Origin: Chinchilla lanigera
Lineage: Eukaryota > Chordata > Mammalia > Rodentia > Chinchillidae
Assembly: GCF_000276665.1 (NCBI RefSeq)
Contig: NW_004955470.1
Span: forward strand, 3,514,336 to 3,578,335
Direction: 5' to 3'
Length of the DNA stretch: 64,000 bases
A program made the translations under genes and the position numbers. Under the pieces are notes generated by a model. That model saw only the letters and a list, made by a program, of their open reading frames with translations, had not been told where the DNA came from and did no database searches. Below are positions 52,490 through 63,520 of this stretch, piece after piece. Position 1 is the stretch's first letter. Each line of letters begins with the position of its first letter.

Positions 52490-52645
52490 GAAAGCTGCCT
52501 GGCCTCTCTGAGCCTCAGTTTCCTCATCTTTGAAGCGGAGAGTGATGAACGCGGAATGTTAGTCTTTGAGCTGCTGTGCAAATTGAATAAGCCGCGGCAC
52601 TTAGCCCAGGAGTACTTGGCACTCGGCGTGCAACCTGGTAAATGC
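52490..52645 (+). repeat. MIR ancient SINE
   Basis: GGGAAAGCTGCCTGGCC, TCTGAGCCTCAGTTTCCTCA, GAGCTGCTGTGCAAATTGAA and GGTAAATGCTG follow the MIR 3' order. Confidence 0.8.
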
Positions 52646-53089
52646 TGTGAGCCGTGAGCCTGAGCCACCAAGCAGCCCACACTGCCACTGTCTCCAAGTG
52701 TGTGGGCTCCACGGCTGTGACCTGAGCAGTCTGGTGTAACTAAGCTGAGCTCCTGGCCTCTCCCTCTACGTCCAGCCTGCCAGGCCCCGGGGCCACACTG
52801 GCTGCGTGTGGAATATCTCGGGCGCTGCCCCGGGTTTGCCCACATCTCAGGCGGGCATCCCTGGCGCATTGTGCAGAGGAGGCCTGAGGTCCCGAGGTTG
52901 GGGACTGGGATGCCAGTGTGGCAGGACCAGGATGGCGTCTGGCTGCAGAGCCCGAGCTGGACCCAAAGGGCCCCTCACACAGGCTGCCCCGGAACCCCGG
53001 GACGCAGGGAGGGGCAGGTGCTGTGCACCTCTGGTCACCCAAGGGGGTGCGCCGGGCATGGACCCCTGGCTGGCGCACACAGACCCGAG

Positions 53090-53240
53090 CCAAGTAAATA
53101 TTTACAGCCATTAAGGCAATTGATCGCCTTCGATCCTGCGCGGGGCTGTGAGGCAGCCCTGCTTACTCATGCTTTCTTAAAAACGGCCTCTTCCCTGGAG
53201 CATCGTGAATAATTCAGCTCCTAATTGTCTCCGAACCACA
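53090..53240. promoter_or_regulatory. Candidate conserved non-coding element in KCNIP3 intron 2
   Basis: A repeat-free 150-bp patch: GTAAATATTTACAGCC (palindromic forkhead-like core), TTAAGGCAATTGATCGCC, GTGAATAATTCAGC and CCTAATTGTCTCC. Homeodomain-type TAAT and ATTGATC cores are dense and the composition differs sharply from the GC-rich flanks. This is the best enhancer-like candidate in the window. Confidence 0.35.
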
Positions 53241-55179
53241 CTTGAAAATGCCAACTCAGGGACTTCGCCAGTCCCCATCCGCCCCCGTCCTCCCTGCTGG
53301 GCCCCTCACCTCTTTTCTGCCCCAGCTCAGACCCCACCTCCTGCCCCTGCCTGAGGCCGCCCTGGGGGAAGCCTGGGACCTGGTGGGCTCCCGTGTCCCT
53401 TGCCTCTGGCTGCAGCCTCAGCGCCCTCCACTGCACGCGCTGAAGCAGGGCTGGGCCAGGAGGTGGCAGCAGGGTGTTCTCACTGCTGCTCCCCAGGGGT
53501 CCCGACAGGCTGCAGAGGGCCGGGGAGGAGAGGCGGAGACGTGGGCGTCTTGAGGCTACAGGGAGAGCCCTGCTGAATGGCGCCTGGACAGGCCTGGGTC
53601 AGAGCTCACCCCGTATGGCTAAGGCTGGAGGTGAAGCCACCTCAGTACCCACAGTGCCTGCCAGGCCTGAGGCTCCTGGGCCACCCTCACATGCTGATGC
53701 TCCCCCCGCCGCCCCCAGGGCCATCTTTGTACGGGGTGAGGTCTGGAAGACCACACGGTGTCCCAGCCCTGCTCCCCACCAATCGCACCTCTCCGAGCTC
53801 CAGGTCCCTTTCCCTCGAGGCCTAGCAGGGGGCATAGCTGTGCCCCCCAGGGGATTCACCGTGTCCCCAGAAGGCCATCTGCGCAGTGTGAGACCCTCAC
53901 AGCCACGGGGCCAGGCCCTACGGAGGCTCACTCCGAGCACAGAGCCTGGGCGTGGAGACGCAGCCGCAGCCTGATGGAGCTGCCAGGGGAGGCCCTGCAG
54001 GGGCTTTGCTTTGAATAAAGATCTGAGGGCCAGCGTGAGAGGGGAGCCAGGGGGACAGCAAGCACCAAAGTCCCAGGGTAGGGTGAGGCGGTGGGGGTTG
54101 GACACGGACCCCAGGGGCTGGGAGGGTGGCTCTGTGGTCACCTACGGGCAGAGGTGGCATCGGAAGCAGCTGGAAGTGGAGCCCGGACGTCAAGGCCATC
54201 AGCATGGAGATAACACTCGAAGCCGAAAGTCCAGACAGGAGCAGCCAGGATCGCTGTCCAAAGGCCCCTTGGTCACTTTGCCTGTGCCTGCCCCCTGAGC
54301 GGCATCTTTGAGGCATGCGAAGCTTCCGTTGTTTATTCTATCCTGAGCAGCGCTGAGCCATGTTCCACGGTCCTGTTCTAACCACTGGTAGCAAAGTGGG
54401 CTCCCCACGTCTCCCCTGGCCCGAGCGGGCCAGTTGGGCAGGAATACCCTCTTCCCGGGCAGACACCTGGCCAGGCTGGGCCGATGAGATCCCTCCCCAG
54501 ATCTGTGGGAAGTGGCCCTTGTTTGGAGCAGGGGACTGCGACCTGCGGACCTGGTGACTTCCCGTAGCCCAGGGAAGGGTAGAGAGTTGTTGGAGATGAC
54601 TTTTCTGGTTGCCCTTGACCCCTTCCCTTCCTTGGTTGGGTTTAAGGCTGATAAATCTACTTGCCTGGCCAAGGTCAGCCGAGTGAGCTCTGGTATGACA
54701 ACCAGTCAGTCAGAGGGAGAGAGAAGGCAGGACAGAAGAGCTGGAGCGGGGGTGGGGGCCAAGGGCAGGACAGAGTCTCCTAAATCCTTGACCAAATTCC
54801 CCAGAGCCAGGCCCAGGACGGGTGTATGACACATACGTGGCAGATGTGGTACTGACCAAGAACCTGGTACTGATCCAATTCTATTCTGATCCAGTTGTTT
54901 TTGTATAAGGTCTTTTCGGGGTTTCTGAAGGCCTTGTAAGGACTTGCTTGGGTTCCTCAGAAGTTTGACTGTTTGCTTCCTTGTTTGTTGGTTTCTCCCA
55001 ACAAGAGACTTGGGTTGAGTCCAAGATTTGGGGAAACAAATATTTGGTCTGGGTTCGTGCGGTTGCTTGTGGTATGGTTTGGGGCTCATGGCTGTGTCTG
55101 TCCCTTCCCACCGGATCTGGGAGTCTGGGAGTGACCACAAAAAAAAACAAAGCGAAAACAATAAGAATGATACATGAGG

Positions 55180-55287
55180 GGCTGGGGATTTAGCTCAGCG
55201 GCAAAGCACCTGCCTGGCAAAGCACAAGGTCGTGAGTTCGGTTCCTGGTACCGGAGAAAAGCCAAAAAAAAAAAAAAAAAAAAAAAG
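55180..55287 (+). repeat. ID SINE with A-tail
   Basis: GGGCTGGGGATTTAGCTCAG, CACCTGCCTGGCAAAGC, GTGAGTTCGGTTCCTGG and a run of about 23 A. A few changes from consensus make it slightly older than the 3.4-kb copies. Confidence 0.9.
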
Positions 55288-55610
55288 ATACAGGGTTTCA
55301 GAACACAATGATAGGGATTAACAGTGGTTGTTACATTACATATTTTTCTCTTGAATGAAGTTGCTCAGATTACCAGATGTAAAAATGCAAGATTAATCAA
55401 ACCATTAAAGAGAATAAAAAATAAAAACAAAAAAAGATCAACGATACAGAGTTTCACCAAACAAGATGATAGGAATTCAACAATGGTTGTTATGTTGCAT
55501 ATCATTGTCTTCAAATTAGTTGGTCAGATTACCAGACATAAGCATGTAGGTTACATAAGCATGTAAGGTTACATAAGCATGTAAGGTTACATAAGCATGT
55601 AAGGTTAAAA
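55288..55610. repeat. Local tandem duplications at an L1 3' end
   Basis: Two blocks of about 110 bp (starting near 55288 and 55442) share GATACAG(A/G)GTTTCA, GATAGGRATT and CAGATTACCAGA. Four copies of ACATAAGCATGTAAGGTT (18-bp period, first copy shorter) follow at about 55536-55607. Confidence 0.75.
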
Positions 55611-55689
55611 AAATAAAGCATTAACTGTTCCTTTCAATAAACCATTAGACATCAGCGGTACAGTTATCCCAGGCATCCTTCTGTATATA

Positions 55690-56283
55690 TATTTCCCTTC
55701 CTTCTTTCTTTCCTTGTCTCCTTTCCCTCATCCCAGTCGTTCCTTCCTTTGAGCAATTTCTTTCCCTTTCTCAACATTTATTGTACATTTTGGGTTCCAC
55801 TTACTCTTTCATGTTCTTACACTAGAGAGACAACACAATGTCTACACATGTGGGTCTGACTTATCTCACTTATGAGTATAGTCTCTATTTGCATCCATTT
55901 ACCTATAAAAGCCTCATTTTTATCTTTTTTATAGCTAATACCCCACTGTATAAAAATACCACATCTTTTTTATCCATTCCTCAGTTGATGGGCATTTGGG
56001 TTGTTTCCAAGATTTAGCTATGACAAATTGTGTTGCTATAAACGTGGATGCACATATATATCTGTGGTATGATGTTTTTAATTCTTTTGGGAAAATACCC
56101 AGAAACAGAATAGCTGGGTTAAGTGGGATCTCTAGTCCTAGTTTTGTGAGGAATCTCCATGCTGATTTCCACAGTGGTTTCACCAGTCTACAGTCCCACA
56201 GCAGTGGAGCAGGGTTACTTTCTCCCTACAGCCTCTCCAGCATTTGTTATTGGTTGATTTCTTAAAGACAGCCATTCTTTCTG
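55690..56283 (-). repeat. L1 3' portion, minus orientation
   Basis: The reverse complement of the L1 3' region is recognisable from CTCACTTATGAGTATAG through GATGGGCATTTGGGTTG, CTATAAACGTGGATGCACAT and GAATCTCCATGCTGATTTCC to CAGCCATTCTTTCTGG. Confidence 0.8.
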
Positions 56284-56295
56284 GGGGGAGCCCCT

Positions 56296-56490
56296 CAGAC
56301 AAAGGCTTCTATCTAGAATATATAAACAATTTTTAAAAAGTCAGGTCTCCCCCAAATTCAAAGACCCATTCCAAAACTGGACATCTGAGATGAATACACA
56401 CTGCTCAGATGAAGAAATACTAATGGCAAATAAATATATGAAAAGATATTCAACATCATTGTTCATTCGAGAAATGCAAATTAGGGAGGA
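56296..56490 (+). repeat. L1 ORF2 3'-end segment, inverted relative to the adjoining L1
   Basis: AATATATAAACAATTTTTAA, TGCTCAGATGAAGAAATAC and CATTCGAGAAATGCAAATTA match the end of L1 ORF2 on the plus strand. In an intact L1 this lies just upstream of the part at 55690-56283, which is in the opposite orientation. The fragment is non-functional. Confidence 0.75.
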
Positions 56491-57460
56491 AGATTTTAAT
56501 AAACATCTGTGGTCAAAGTTCTCTGGCAGTCTTCCGTCTCAGTGGGCAGAGTCCTTCAAGTGTCCGGTGTAAATTCTCAGATATCTGCAAAGTCCCTAGG
56601 TGTCCCGGGAGCTGCAAAATTCTTTGTCCTATCTTATTATCTCCTTTCCTGCATTTGCCATTGACAGGGAACTGAGCTGAGTTCCCCGCTGAGTAAGAGC
56701 TGAGTTTCCTAGCAAGCAGGCTGGGGGCTGGGCGAGTCAGGTCGGATTTGAACCTTACGGCTGCCACAGGGTCCCTCATCGGGTGTGAGTAGCACGCCTG
56801 CCATGGGCAAGATTCACACACAGGGCCGGGCGCGTGTCACCTTCGTGAGTATTTATTGCACACTTCCGCCAGAGAACAGGCCTGGCCAAGACTGAGCTCC
56901 TCCCGACGCTCCTGCCAGGTAAAGGAGATGGGTCCGGCCCGTGCAGGGCAGACCTGCCTCCTGCTGCCCCCGGGAAAGATGGAGACGAGCACTAGGACAG
57001 AGCTACACGTAGGTAAGGACACCAATACCTGAGGGAAACCTAGCGCATCAAAGAAACATTAAGCCTAACGACATGAAGAAACAAGCAGTTTGCAAATAAA
57101 AGAGTAAGTAGAGAAGAGAACAAACACAATTAATATTCTCAGAGATCCCAGAGGACACCATATTCGTACGAAAGAGTGCACCGTCGTGGAAGAGAAACTG
57201 GTAAAGTGTAGAAAGAGCTCAATCAGAATGATCACCTTGAAGGGAAAATGAATGAACTTGACTGAATTAGTTGAGAAGTTCTATCACACTCTGTACTAAA
57301 AAACAGAGATGAAAATATGAAAGAGAATTCAAGGATCATAGAAGCAGAGCTGACAACTCCAACTGACATCTAAAAGGGCTTCCAAAAGGCAGGTGAGAGA
57401 ACATTCACGGAAAAAGTGGGTACATGTCATTTAACCTTCCCAGCAAGGCAGTGAAGAAGC
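56491..57460. other. Unidentified stretch, possibly LTR or L1 derived
   Basis: Between the L1 pieces and the B1 at 57.5 kb. On the minus strand, AATAAATACTCACGAAGG near 56847 could be a polyadenylation signal of an old LTR. 57000-57450 is A-rich, like a degraded LINE. No gene is recognised. Confidence 0.3.
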
Positions 57461-57469
57461 CACGCTTTT

Positions 57470-57630
57470 TTGTTGTTACTATTGATTTGAGACAGAGTCT
57501 CCCTATATGCAGTTCAGGCTGGCCTTGAACTCACCCTATAGCCCAGGTTGGCCTCTAACTTATGGCAATCCTCCCGCCTCAGCCTCCCAAGTGCTGGGAT
57601 TACAGGAATGCATTACCATGCCCGGCTAGA
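57470..57630 (-). repeat. B1 SINE, minus orientation
   Basis: TTGATTTGAGACAGAGTCTC, TTCAGGCTGGCCTTGAACTC, a second AGGTTGGCCTC module and AAGTGCTGGGATTACAGG, ending at CATGCCCGGC. Confidence 0.88.
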
Positions 57631-58319
57631 AGTCGCCTGTTACAAATGAGAAGACAAGGGCAGAAAGGAACCAAGACTTCTCCAGGGCCCCATACCGAGG
57701 AGAACCACTGGCTCAGGAGGCAGGTTGTTTTCGTAGGGTCTCTCTGAGACAAGCTGTGTGACTCCTAAATGTACACAGGGGAACAAGTACTTCTTCCCCC
57801 TTGGGCCAAGAGATATTAATGTGGGTCGTGTAAGGCAGGGTTCTGTGGCCGAAATCCCCTGGGGACTGCCAGGCGAATGAGACTGGGATTCCACTGCAGG
57901 CCTTATCAGAGCCTTTACCATGACCATGCACCTGTTAGATGCTCAGGACAAAGCAGCCAGAAGAGCCTTGGCCTCGGAACAAGTCAGGTCAGGGTTCCCG
58001 AGCCTTTTCTGTTTCCTTTTCTCTTTGTGATGTTTGGGAAGACTTTTCACCCTCTGGGCCTCAGTGTTCTCATCTGTTAAAAGGGAATCATAACTGCGTC
58101 CTTGGCTGTCTTCTAGATGTAGGGAAGAGGAAGAAGACAGACATGAAAATTCTTCACAAAATGTACGATTGAGTGACTATGAACTATCCTGAGTTCTGTC
58201 ACTAAACCTTTCACCTGACGCTGCTTCAGGCTGTGGTGGGCAGCTGAACAGACTTAACTTGTGGACATGACTTATAAATTTGGAGTCCAGAGTTTGTGTT
58301 TTTGGTAAATAGGAGTGAT

Positions 58320-58515
58320 GCCAGGTGCAGCGGTGTATGCCTATAACCCTTGCTATTCAGGAAACTGAGACAGGAGGGCCACAAGTTCAAGGCCAGCCCA
58401 GGAAACTTAATGAGCTGCTATCTCAAAACTAAATAAAAAGGGCTGGGGATGTAGCTGGGTGGTAGAGCATCTGCCTGGCATGTGTGAGGTCCTGGGATAC
58501 CCAGTGTCACCAAGG
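58320..58515 (+). repeat. B1-dID composite SINE
   Basis: A B1 half (GCCAGGTGCAGCGGTGTATG, AAACTGAGACAGGAGGGCC) joins through CTCAAAACTAAATAAAAAG to a dID half (GGCTGGGGATGTAGC, GTAGAGCATCTGCCTGGC). Confidence 0.88.
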
Positions 58516-61034
58516 AAAGCTGAGGGATGAGGCGAGGAGGTGATTTCAGGGACAGTCCTGGGCTTTGCCGTGTGGCCATCATTGCGCCCTAGGGGATGGT
58601 ATGTGGCAGCAATCAGCCCTGCCCTCCTGCTGTGGGTGGGGACCGGGCTGTGTGTGCGCCCCTGAGCCCTTCTGGCAGGCATCGTCCTTTAGAGGTCCAC
58701 CTCAGGGCGAGGCTGGCCAAGGATTGGACCGCCCTGGACTCTTGTCCCCAAAGTACCCCTGTGTGACCTCACAGCCCCCAGCCGGGCCACGCTCATCCGC
58801 GTGGTGCAGAGGGAGGCAAGTGGAAGTTACAGCGGCCTCTCCCTCCCCTGCTCCGTCACACTGCCATCAGAGCCTTCCCTCTGTCTATAAAGAAAACACA
58901 AAGCAAAACAAGGGCTCCAGTGCCGCAGGTGTAAAGGTCCCCTGCCTCCTGGGCCTGCCTCCCCCTCTTCCCTGTGGCCCACTGTATGGGCCACCTCCAG
59001 CCTCCAGCGCACACCAAGCTCACACTGCATCCCTGTGCTTGTCCTGTCTGCCTGCCCTGCATGAGGACACCCAGGCTTCCCACGGGACGCCCCCTCTGGC
59101 ATCTCTTTGGGCGCAGTCTGGCTACACCTAGGTGTGACTAAGTGCTGAGCCTGACCACTGTGTGTGACAGGAGTGACGCAGACCCCCGGCAGACATTTGC
59201 TGAGTGAATAAATGCATGTGCCTGGGCCTTTCCTGTGTCTGAACTCTTAACATCACTCTGGAGTAGGAAAGGAGTAAACAATGATTCTTCCCCTTCTGGC
59301 TCCAGCTCACAGCCTCATCTGGGCCAGACCCCTGCTCTGGCGGCCTCACCCGTCCCCTGGCACAGCCTGGCTCTCAGAGGACGGGGAGCCTGGCTGAGCC
59401 CCAGTGCTCCTGGACACTATTTGGGGCCCACCCCACAGCCTCCGCTAGAAGCCTCTGTGAACAGAGATGAGGTTGGGTCCTACCAGGGCACACTGAGGAC
59501 CAAATGGCGTTTTGTATGTGAGTGCCCAGGACTTCTTTTTTTGGTACTGCCATTATTATTATTATTGCTATCGCTATTACTACCCAACTCCTGCACTGTC
59601 CAGAGCCCAGAGGGAGCCAACTAGAGCCACCCCGAGTCTCAGTTCCAAGGTCTGTGAACCCCAGTGCGCAGCTCCAGCCCTGTCCCTGTCATTTCCATCT
59701 CCGATCCTGAGGATGAAGTCTTGATCCCAGAGTCCTTCATCCTCAGCCTCCAGCTGACGCAGGGCATCTGTGATAAACACACCTCCCAGGCTGTCAGAGG
59801 AGCCGCAGAAGCTGAGCTCACACTGGCACCAAGCATCCCGGATGGAAATTCCCCAAGACACCCTTGGGCCCTTGGCTCGAGTCCCAACAAAGAAACGCTA
59901 TGTCCAGGCATCTTCACAGATCAGCAGCAAGGGGGTGACTCGAGCACTTTGCGTCAGTGTCGTAAAACCTGAGGATTGATGGCCCCACGTGATTGGGGCG
60001 AGTGCCAGGGGAAAATGAGCAGGCTCCGCACTGGCCAGCCATGCTTCCTGTGTCCCCAGTGCTCCTCTGGGTCCACGGGGGCACCACCATGCTGCACCAG
60101 TTAGCAGTGCCCAGCGCCCCTCCACCCACAGAGCTGGCATGGGCCCGGGTGCGCGTGATTCTCGTGAAGTGCTACGAGGGCCAGGCTAGGGGTCAAGGAA
60201 TGACCCCGGCTTTGGAGGTGAGAAACTGAGGCCCAAGGACACAGCCAGGAGCAACAGAGCTTAGGCCACGCCACCCTGGGTCTCTCCTCTAGCCAACAGG
60301 AGAGGTGGGAGGTCACCCAAGGAACAGAAAGGTGCCCAGAGCAGCTCACAAAGCAACATGGAGGCCATCGTGCCAACTCGAAGGTTCCGAGAAAAGCTGC
60401 CAGGTGGAGCTGCAGCCAGGCTCACCCAGCCCTGTCATGTTGGGACCAGGCAGCTCCTGTGCCCTGGACCGGGGCAGGAGCAAGAAAAGACACCAGAAGA
60501 GGAGTCCTCCAAGTGGGAGGGGGAAGATGATCTCCCATCTTGGGGGCTGGGGAGCAGGAGGAGGGACAGAGGACAAGTGGCCTGGAGTGTCCCCATTCGG
60601 TATTACTGGACACATGGAAACCCAGGGGGATCGATGGGGATTTGGATTCGCCTTGCTGGATGGAGGCACGGGCCCAGAAACTCTCCTTCTGACCAAGGGG
60701 CAAACGGCTCGCCGGACCACTAAAGGGGGTTTTCTCTTAAGGAGGCAGTGAGGGTCCCACGGCCACAGCGGCGTGTGGGGTGGGCCCAGTGGCCCACTGA
60801 CTCAGTGCTCTTGTGCCTTCCAAGTCTTTCTGGACCGTGAGAACAAGAACCACTTCATTAAAGAGCATGACCTTCCCTTCCTTTCAGAGACCACCAGCCC
60901 TGGTTCCGACCCAAGATCCTGAGAGCTCTCACACCTGCCCAGAGAGTCAGAGGCTTCTCCTGGAACCCCAATCTCTGTGAAGAACATCTTCTCTCCAGAA
61001 CCTCTTGTGCAACATGTCTGTCTGCTAATGCTGT

Positions 61035-61090
61035 ATTCTCTGTTTTTATTTTATTTTATTTTATTTATTTTTGGTACCAGGAATCAAATT
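61035..61090 (-). repeat. (TTTTA)n and truncated ID end
   Basis: Five TTTTA-type units abut TTTTTGGTACCAGGAATC, the reverse complement of an ID 3' end and tail; the rest of the ID body is missing. Confidence 0.6.
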
Positions 61091-61109
61091 CTGTCAGTTT
61101 TTGTTTAAC

Positions 61110-61860
61110 TCAGAAAGTCTTAGCTCACCTTACATTTTTGAAAAACATTTCACTAGGTAGCGTCTAGGTTGGCCATTCATTTTTCTTTGAGCACTTAGAA
61201 AAAATATTAATCCACTGTAGTCTGACTTCTGGGGGTTTTGTGGCAAAGTTTGCCATCATTTATACATTATTCCCCCGAATGTAACAGCGCTTTTTTCCTC
61301 TGGATGCTTTTAAAGGTTTTCCCTTGATTGCTTGTTTCTGACAGTTTGGCGATGCCATACCTCGCCGTGGTTTGCTTTGTGTTTATTCCAACTGGGATTT
61401 GTTGAGTTTATTGAATCTGTTTGATATCTTTCCTCTGTTCTGGAAAATTCTTCAAATTGTTTTTTTGGAGTATTACCACAACTTCTTCAAATTCTAATTC
61501 TTCAAATTGTAATTCCACCCTTTTCTCTCTCTGTCCTTTGCTTCTGGGATTCCAGTTACAGATTGGCTAGATTTTTTTTTTTTTTAATTGTCTCCCGTAT
61601 CTTCCTTACAGGCTTTTTACTGCTCACTTTCAGTCATGTTTAGTATCATTGCTGGTATAGCTGGATTCATGTCTGCCATCTTGCCCCTGGTTCTCTGTTT
61701 GTCTTGTGTCTTTTTTGTTTCTCACTTCCTCCTTTACTGCCTCTGCTGTGTTGGAACTTTCTTGTTTCCAGCATGCTTTGGAGTGTTTTGTTGAGCAGTT
61801 GGTCAGATAATGACAACTCCTTCTGCAGGTGATCTGTGGTATCAGGGTTGGGTGCAGTGA
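61110..61860. repeat. Degenerate L1-like remnant
   Basis: T-rich sequence with ATTAATCCACTGTAGTCTGAC, TTTGTTGAGTTTATTGAATC and repeated TTCTTCAAATTCTAATTC resembles an old L1-derived stretch read in reverse. A 68-codon hydrophobic open frame here reflects T-richness and is not called a gene. Confidence 0.4.
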
Positions 61861-61867
61861 GAGGCTG

Positions 61868-62227
61868 TGTTAGTCAGCTTCCTGTAACTGTAACAGAATA
61901 CCTGAGATAACTTAATAAGAGAAAAGGTTTATTTGGGCTCACAGTTTGGGAAGTTCTAGTCCATGGTCACTTGGCCCTGCTTTTGGGCCTGGTAGGGGCG
62001 TGTGATGGGAGAGTCTTATTCACCTCAAGACAGCCTGGAAGCAAAGAGAGAGGAAGAGGAGGGGCCAGGATTTTAATATCCCCTCCCAAACCACACCCCT
62101 ATGACCTCACTTCCTTCCAAGAGGCCCTGATTCCTAAAAGTTCTGCCAACTCTCTGTAGCAACAAAGGCTAGTGACTAAGCCATTTGCATGCAGGCCTTT
62201 GGGGACATTTAAAATCCAACCATAACA
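61868..62227 (-). repeat. MaLR-like solo LTR, minus orientation
   Basis: TGTTAGTCAGCTTCCTGTAAC, CAGAATACCTGAGATAAC, AAAAGGTTTATTTGGGC ... AAAATCCAACCATAACA. Its middle differs from the 24.75 and 48.4 kb copies, so it belongs to a different subfamily. Confidence 0.7.
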
Positions 62228-62359
62228 CTATGGCTCCCTGGTCTCCAGGCCGATGTACCCTCAAATCGTAGCCACCTTAGTTGTTCTGAGCTCTGATTTC
62301 TGTTTCCTTCATCTGATGTGATCACTAGTGTTTTATCTAGTTTTTTGTGTTTGCCTTTA

Positions 62360-62508
62360 CCGTTGTTTTGAGACAGAGTCTCACTATGTAGTTCAGGCTG
62401 CCCTTGAAATCACTGTGTAGACCAAGCTGGCCTCGAACTCACAGCAATCTTCCTGCCTCAGCCTCCTGAGTGCTAGGATTACAGGTGTGTACCACCACAC
62501 TTGACAAG
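62360..62508 (-). repeat. B1 SINE, minus orientation
   Basis: TTGTTTTGAGACAGAGTCTC, TTCAGGCTGCCCTTGAAATC, CCAAGCTGGCCTCGAACTC and GAGTGCTAGGATTACAGG. Confidence 0.88.
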
Positions 62509-62849
62509 TGCTAGGAGGTTTTGATGCTTAGCATTTTGGACAAGATGCACTGAGGTGATGATGAAATGAATGTGAGCTTTGTTCAGTGTGAATCCCTTTT
62601 CTTTCTCCAGGATCATTACTCTGAGATCACTGCTCCCAGTGCCTTCTGTGGTTGCTTCACACACCCTGTCCAGGTTTTGTACTTATTTTCAGCAACAAGA
62701 TCAGTCTGATACTGTCTGTTCCATCACGGCTAGAACTTTCCTTCCCTAGATTCCAGGGGCGTGGAGAGAACAGTGCTTGTATGCTGAAAAATACAGATTT
62801 CTTCCTGCCTGGCCTCTGAGCATGCCATTAGGAGCTGCAAGAAATCCTT

Positions 62850-63115
62850 TCTTGGTAATAACCAGAGGGCACAACCATCACTGAGTGGCTCAAATGGGCC
62901 AAGCCTGGTCCTAGAGTACTTTACATGGAGTCATTTATCTCACTACAGCACTCCAAGGCAGAAGTGCTATTAACCTTCCCATTTTACAGCTGCAGAAACT
63001 GAGTCACATTGAGGCTCAGTAGCTTGGCCAAGTCACTGGCTAAGAAGTGGAGAAGCCAAGATCTGAATGCAGGCAGTCTGACAGCCAAGCCTGCAGTATG
63101 AACAACTATGCTACA
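62850..63115 (+). repeat. MIR ancient SINE, nearly full length
   Basis: AGTACTTTACATGGAGTCA, CATTTATCTCACTACAGC, CCATTTTACAGCTGCAGAAA, AAGTCACTGGCTAAGAAG and GATCTGAATGCAGGCAGTC follow MIR order. Confidence 0.85.
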
Positions 63116-63369
63116 CTGCTATTTAAAACAATCCTGATCTGCTTACAGCTTTGTCATAAGCATAAGTGACAGGAAAATCACTGCATCAGCAGAGCACTGG
63201 AGGCTTCAGCTTCTCCTCCGAGGTCCACTGAGGCCATCCGGGGTCTGTTGGCTTCTGGGATTTCCCTCAGCATTGTGGTCTCCTCTTCAGTACTTTTGCC
63301 TCGACCTCCATCCGGGCCACCCCCATGTTTCGCCCTGTCCTCCTCATGGGCTTTTCTGGTGGCTTCAGA

Positions 63370-63520
63370 CTTTTTTTCAGTGCCTGGGATTGAACCCAAG
63401 GCTTAGCAGTGAGCTACATCCCCAGCGTGTTTTATAATTTTTTATTTTGAGACAGGATCTCACCAATGCATTAAGTCACCCAGGTTGGGCTCAAACTTGT
63501 GATCCTCCTGCCTCAGCCAC
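63370..63520 (-). repeat. B1-dID composite SINE, minus orientation
   Basis: A dID part (TTTTTTTCAGTGCCTGGG, ATTGAACCCAAGGC, GTGAGCTACATCCCCAGC) joins a B1 part (TTTTATTTTGAGACAGG, CAAACTTGTGATCCTCCTGC). Confidence 0.8.

Noticed and set aside
55324..55566. 80-codon plus-strand ORF near the L1 end
   Set aside because: Runs across the local tandem duplication of non-coding L1 3' sequence.
61588..61794. 68-codon highly hydrophobic plus-strand ORF
   Set aside because: T-rich LINE-like sequence translates to hydrophobic residues by composition alone.
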